64,000 nt of DNA from Spisula solida. Lineage: Eukaryota > Mollusca > Bivalvia > Venerida > Mactridae. Within the stretch, counting starts at the first letter, position 1. The number at the start of each line of letters is the position of its first letter. The translations under genes were made by a program, and so were the position numbers. The notes below the pieces were generated by a model. That model had not been told where the DNA came from and ran no database searches. It was given only the letters and a program-made list of their open reading frames with translations. The stretch spans positions 16,643,533-16,707,532 of the forward strand of contig OX365960.1 in NCBI GenBank assembly GCA_947247005.1. Direction: 5' to 3'. Positions 59,232 through 64,000 of the stretch are shown here, piece by piece.

Positions 59232-59630
59232 ACATATCGATCGGCCGATTAATGCTTTAAAAACAAGTTTTACATTTTATAAAACCTTTAAGTATTAGCT
59301 TTTAAAACAAGCTTTAACGAACAAAATCGATCGAATATTAAATTAATAATTGATGATTTTCGACCGTTTATTTGGTATAAAACGGGATATTTTAAACTTA
59401 CTTTTACGCGGCACGGATTCTTACTCGTCGCCGTGGATTAACTAATTAGGGTATCGTGTTGAATGTTGTCTAAAAGAGAGACATATATCTCTGCTTCATT
59501 ACAAGCTTTAAATATTCAAAATCGGATAATAGATACGAAAATTATGAGGTCTTATATAAAGCACGGTAGAAATTGACTAGTGCGTTTAACGCTTACCGCG
59601 ATAACATCGTTAATCGGCCGATCGATATGT
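59232..59630. mobile_element. Candidate MITE with 21-base perfect inverted ends
   Basis: ACATATCGATCGGCCGATTA (59232-59252, 21 bases) is the exact reverse complement of 59610-59630. Length is 399 bases and there is no coding frame. A target duplication is not clear, so element status rests on the perfect ends and spacing. Confidence 0.6.
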
Positions 59631-60589
59631 ACGTAGAACTATTTCAGTTCCCCCCACCAGCTATATATAGCATCAATGTTTGTATACAACATAATTAGGT
59701 CATCGTCTGCAATGTGCAGCGGCCGAGTGATTTACATACGTTACAGTATACGATTGAAAACCGTGGGAACTATTAGATTCCCGCCACCAGTGAGAACATT
59801 CGTTGGTAGTAAAAAAATAGTCCGTTGCGGAATGATTTGCTATAAAAATCCTCTAAAAATAAAAGTCTGATAAAATTGTTGGTCTTAATATAAGTAAATG
59901 TTGGTAATGTAAACAAATCAGGTCCAATGATACGTGTAGCCTGTGTTGCATGCTTGTAATATTGTTCAAATCATAGAACTATTTATTTGCCGAGGCCTAA
60001 TGCGTTAAATTGGTCGTAAGCTGAAAAGTGGTAATAACATTGTGTGGCGTTTACGCCACACAAAAACATCACAGACAACACTTTTGACGTTTATTTTCAT
60101 TTTGTTTGTTCTAAATAAGTAGGTATCTGGAATTCAAATATCAGTCGGATCACCAACCCGCTATATTAGAACACACCACTAATGGCATGTCTAGTCAAAC
60201 GTTTATTAGCAGAAAATAATCATGGCACCATCATTATTTAAACAAACAATTAGTCATATTCTTTATAAATGGAAACGTATATATGACAACAGAGGACTGA
60301 AGTGCAAATGCATTGACATAATTATAGAACAAGTTCATTTAAATATATAGCTTAACATAATCTATGTAAATCGTAAGCCTCAATGGTATACTAGTGTATA
60401 ATTTGTATGCATCAGAATGAGTTTCAGAAATTCGCACCGCTTAGTAAACTCAATATTTTGTATCCTCAAACTATTTGTTTCGCACAGTATATAATTAACA
60501 TATTATTAACAAAACCAAGTATATCCGTATGGTATCAATCATCAAGACGTTATATTAAAAGAGAAGCCAACAATCCGTTTCGATATTGA
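59631..60589. other. Intergenic DNA with a perfect 24-base hairpin
   Basis: TTGTGTGGCGT-TT-ACGCCACACAA at 60040-60063 is a perfect inverted repeat with a two-base centre. It does not match the histone 3' stem-loop pattern. Frames of 60-64 codons nearby are featureless. Confidence 0.5.
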
Positions 60590-60650
60590 GCAAAGAAAAT
60601 GCAGAAACATATTTGTTTCGTCTTTCGTTTGACGCGGTGCCAATTACAAA
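60590..60650 (-). repeat. SINE relic, internal part
   Basis: TTTGTTTCGTCTTTCGTTTGACGCGGTGCC matches the 47190-47210 part of the SINE (TTTTATTTCGTCTTTGGTATGACGCGGCC). Head and tail are lost. Confidence 0.45.
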
Positions 60651-61454
60651 CGTATAATAATATATCGGACATTGAAGGTAACAAGCAGAAGAAACAACAC
60701 AGTAAGTTTGTACAAAGAAGTATATCACAATGCCAAGAGGATACAAATGTTTACGAACAGACCTAATACAGAACAAACGGACAGTTTCAGGTAAGCCCTA
60801 CACTAAGCGCGACAGGGCAACGAGCATTACAACCATTTATGTGATGTGAAGAGGTGGTTATTAAACGACATAATAGTGCTTCAACCCTGTCCGAAGTTTC
60901 ACTGCGTTGTATCCATTGTTGAAGCAAGAGTGATACTTGATAATTTTCTAGCAAGCGAAGTGCTGACAGATCCTGGTTTGAGCATGTTCGCCCGTTAAAT
61001 TATGTTCTTGGGAATAATTTGTCAATTGCCTGTCGAAAATCAAGGCAACCAGTGATAGATAGGAGACCTTGGCATTGTGTTCATTCCTTTTGCGACTTGT
61101 TGATTTGTAATATGTTAATAGTTAACGTAACCCACGTTCTTTATTGTTTCATTTGAGATTCATTAAATGTATGATAACATATGCAACAGCTAATATACAC
61201 ATGTGCTGGTTCGTTCAATGTCATAACTGGATACATTGTTTGTATAGATCTATGTAAAATACTGACAGAAATTTGGGGTATTTGTCAGTCTCGGGGGCTT
61301 TGAATTCGTAATCCTCTGATGCTTCGATTTTAGTTTGTAGGCGTGTGTTGTCAGATATTGACATCAGTATGAGAGAGGATCAAAGATGACTTCCAAGTCA
61401 ATACCAATATACTGCTGTTGGATTAAAAGCCTATTTGTTTCAAAACCCGATTTA
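60651..61454. other. Intergenic DNA, nothing recognised
   Basis: No repeat partner or domain-bearing frame noticed. Confidence 0.4.
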
Positions 61455-62405
61455 CAACTGACATAAGGATAGGTTTATGTCAAGAATTTGACAGCTTTTA
61501 TGGCATGTTCTCTCTTATGCCAGTTTTTCATGTTATTATTTTTCTTAATGTAAACAAAATGATTATATCATATTCATGTTTAAGTACAATCCTAGCAGCA
61601 TTAGGCGAAAAATTACAGTGGTAGACTAATCAATATTTATTACCCGCGGAACATGTATCAAAATCGAAGTCACTATTACTATGGAAATGTTATAATTAAG
61701 CAAGTGTTTCGATCAATCATGAATCAACCAATAAAATAAACGATAAACTAACAATAATCGCGGTAAATAAAATAAACTATTTACGGCCTAAATGGGTCAG
61801 AATAAATCAGATATTGACAATAACTTGGCAATTGTGTTATATTTCTGAGACATACAAACAAATTAATGGCAGATAACGTAACGGAGATGTAAGTACATGT
61901 ATAACATTATCCGAATGCATTGCCATATTAAACCTTGTTCGTTAATACGAAATAATCTCAATGTTATAACAAGAATGAACCTCGGGAAAACTGTTCGAAA
62001 TTGTTAATTATGAAAACTCAAAAATAGCGATGTATCGCTAAACGTGATGATTCACATGGAATCGTAAAATGTGTGAACTACAATGTATTTCACTTTGATA
62101 TATCGTGATGATGAGAAATCGAAGACATATGTCACTAAGAACCTCAACCGCGTCAATCATTACTGCTAATGTATCATGAATTCGTAATATACTGTATCAT
62201 GAAGCTCTATGTGTCGAGGCCCTCGATATATCGTTGACAGTGTCTAATCGAACTTATCCTCTCATCTATAATGGAACGGTAAACAAACATCAGTTTTTCA
62301 AAACAACGTTATAAACATAACACATCGCCAACGCTGTGTCAAGTTAGGTATGACGAATGTACTGTTTATGGTTTCCAAATTATTGTAGTCATTGTAATAG
62401 CTATT
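61455..62405 (-). repeat. Dispersed repeat R1, copy c, uninterrupted
   Basis: The reverse complement aligns almost end to end with the outer parts of 12123-15225. It runs from AATAGCTATTACAATGACTAC (at 62405 reading leftwards) to ATGCCATAAAAGCTGTCAAA and CATAAACCTATCC (61470). Because it lacks the three insertions of copy b, it serves as the reference for their boundaries. It abuts repeat R7 copy b directly at 62405/62406. Confidence 0.75.
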
Positions 62406-62760
62406 AAGGATGCCGGAGAGGTTTAGATTCCGCCCTTAGATTTTGTTATATTTTTGCAGGGAAGTAGAGAAATCTATTCTGACACAAAATATGACGTAAA
62501 AATCCTAGGTCACGGAACTCGTTTTCCGAGTAATCAGCAGTGTTTCAAGTGTGTATGAATTATTTTTATAATTACATTTATTTGATGTATGGGATCTAAA
62601 TAATAAAATATTTTTCAATATAGTTTGGGTGCACATACAAGGTCAAGAGACCAAAAACAATATACATAAGTATGGTCTCATATATATTGCCTTTCTACCT
62701 ACCCACTTCATATTTAATGCAGCAAAAGAGCACCCGGTTAAAATCCTTATAACTTTTGCT
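62406..62760 (+). repeat. Dispersed repeat R7, copy b
   Basis: Partner of 40645-41040. The 31-base block at 62506-62536, including CGGAACTCGTTTTCCGAG, is identical to 40748-40778. Confidence 0.7.
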
Positions 62761-63145
62761 TGCTAGTTCGAAATGAAATTAGACATGACACTCGTGTTTC
62801 ACTGTTGATGGAAGTAACATACTAATTTCTCAATTCTACATGTCTGTATTAATGTTTATACAATTCAAAGTTCATAGGTTTTATATTAAGGTTAAATGCA
62901 AATGTGGAACTGATCGTGATGTTTATTTTTGAGCATAATTCTGTCTGTGTTAATTATCCGTTTGCGAGGATGTTAAGGATTGAGAAGTTTTTTGTAAATG
63001 GAAAGTAATGTATGAATTGATAGACGCGAATTTCCTATTTAAAACATATGGCCTAAGTACATTGTCTCTCCTCTGTGATTGTTTTATGATAGTTTTTCAA
63101 ATCTTTAATTGATATCTAACAACTAATGTATGCCATCAGTTACTT
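62761..63145. other. Intergenic DNA, nothing recognised
   Basis: AT-rich, no structure noticed. Confidence 0.4.
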
Positions 63146-63430
63146 ATGCTGCGTTTACAGTCAGCCACGATGGCCACGATGACCACGATTGGAAAGTATC
63201 GTGGTGAGCGTGGGGGATCGTCGGAGACCGTGGAATCGAATCGGGGTGATCGTGGGGGAACTTGGTGGAATCGCGAGCATCGGGACAATCGTGTCAAACT
63301 TTTTGACGGTCAAAAATTTGACCACGATTGTCCCGATTTAACTTTGATCTTGAGAGACCGTGATGGAACGTGGTGGAACGTACTAAGCGTAGTGGAGCGC
63401 ATTACAGTTTATCAGACCTTAACGCAGCAT
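63146..63430. repeat. GC-richer block of CCACGAT / ATCGTGG words with a strong hairpin
   Basis: The block opens with three CCACGAT words in a row (about 63163-63189) and then holds many ATCGTGG/ACCGTGG/GCGTGGGG variants. ATCGGGACAATCGTGTCAAA (63279-63298) pairs with 63317-63337 with a one-base bulge across an 18-base loop. Its composition is strikingly different from the surroundings. A 98-codon plus-strand frame spans it, low in complexity (RGERGG, RGDRGGTWW), and is judged a by-product of the repeats. Possibly the end of an unknown element whose other end lies outside the window. Confidence 0.55.
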
Positions 63431-64000
63431 GTCAGATCGTGAAGCTTCATCGTAAGGGATCTTGTTGGACTTGAAACACGACGCGTTAAATTGCATTATG
63501 ATTCCTAAACGCTCTATCACTTTATTCTACGTTTCGTCAAGATATATAGGGTAGTATCAGTACTTTAATCACGATGCGGTACGTTCTTGAACGATCACTC
63601 CGATTTGCTCCCACATTTTGTGGCGCTCTCCTAAGTCTTAGTAAGTTCCGATGCATTTCAGGCGTTGTGGAGCCGCGCTTTGACGTTTCGTCGCGTTTTC
63701 GACACCCTAAAAATACCAGCCAAAAAACGAAGGAAATAATCTGCTGGGAATGATTAGATGGTCTAATCTTCCTACCAACACCAATAACCGTAAGTTCACA
63801 CAGCCAATGAAAATACGATCTCCACAAGAGGAACTGCCATATCAGACTACCACTCGGAAAAAGTCAGGTGATTGAGGATAGAAACCCCCTTCAATGAATC
63901 AAGCAGATGATATCAAAGAGTCCCTGAAAGTCAACCTTTCCATCTATGAATAGCACAGAATGGACAACAAACATGAACACCCGGACCAAGAATATTTGCA
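63431..64000. other. Window end, nothing firmly recognised
   Basis: A 96-codon minus-strand frame at 63537-63827 has a basic, Arg-rich second half but no domain I recognise. It may belong to the same unknown element as the preceding GC-richer block. Confidence 0.35.

Noticed and set aside
63146..63442. 98-codon Arg/Gly-rich ORF
   Set aside because: The peptide is a direct translation of short repeated CGTGG-type words; no evidence of a gene.

Overview
This is an AT-rich stretch of an animal nuclear genome, poor in genes and rich in repeats. tRNA-headed SINEs, mariner-, hAT- and TTAA-flanked non-autonomous elements, a non-LTR retrotransposon relic and an intron-less FMRFamide-receptor-like GPCR together suggest a lophotrochozoan, most likely a mollusc (an inference from repeat style and receptor type; the species cannot be named from the sequence). 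I see no rRNA, no intact tRNA, no CRISPR array and no prokaryotic gene organisation.

Only one protein gene is convincing: a 404-codon rhodopsin-class receptor on the minus strand at 19129-20343. Its 3' end was caught in a recent rearrangement. Block A/B (7959-10281) and the blocks at 10279-11288 (A') and 18006-19326 (B') are near-identical. They fit a tandem duplication of about 9.05 kb (10279-19326), followed by loss of about 6.7 kb from the left copy. The left copy keeps only the last 65 codons of the receptor, fused in frame to formerly noncoding DNA (chimeric ORF 10084-10404).

Layout: 1-7.3 kb, old diverged repeats with a mariner-type foldback element (6106-6922). 8-11.3 kb, rearranged copy with SINEs. 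11.4-18 kb, a hairpin element and an old repeat (R1) broken by at least three younger insertions. 18-20.5 kb, receptor gene. 22.9-30.4 kb, a dispersed 1.3-kb repeat pair (R8), a small MITE, a non-LTR reverse-transcriptase relic and a hAT non-autonomous element with a perfect 8-bp target duplication. 26.7-35.5 kb, three copies of a roughly 2-2.5 kb repeat (R3), two of them head to tail, with a hammerhead-ribozyme-like core. 35.5-64 kb, mainly unremarkable AT-rich DNA with dispersed repeat pairs (R5, R6, R7), cryptic minisatellites, SINEs, a second TTAA element, several inverted repeats and the reverse copy of R1.

Most open frames in the window are short, lie in repeats or show no recognisable domain, and are not listed as genes. 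Exons of large-intron genes may be hidden and could not be established by eye.
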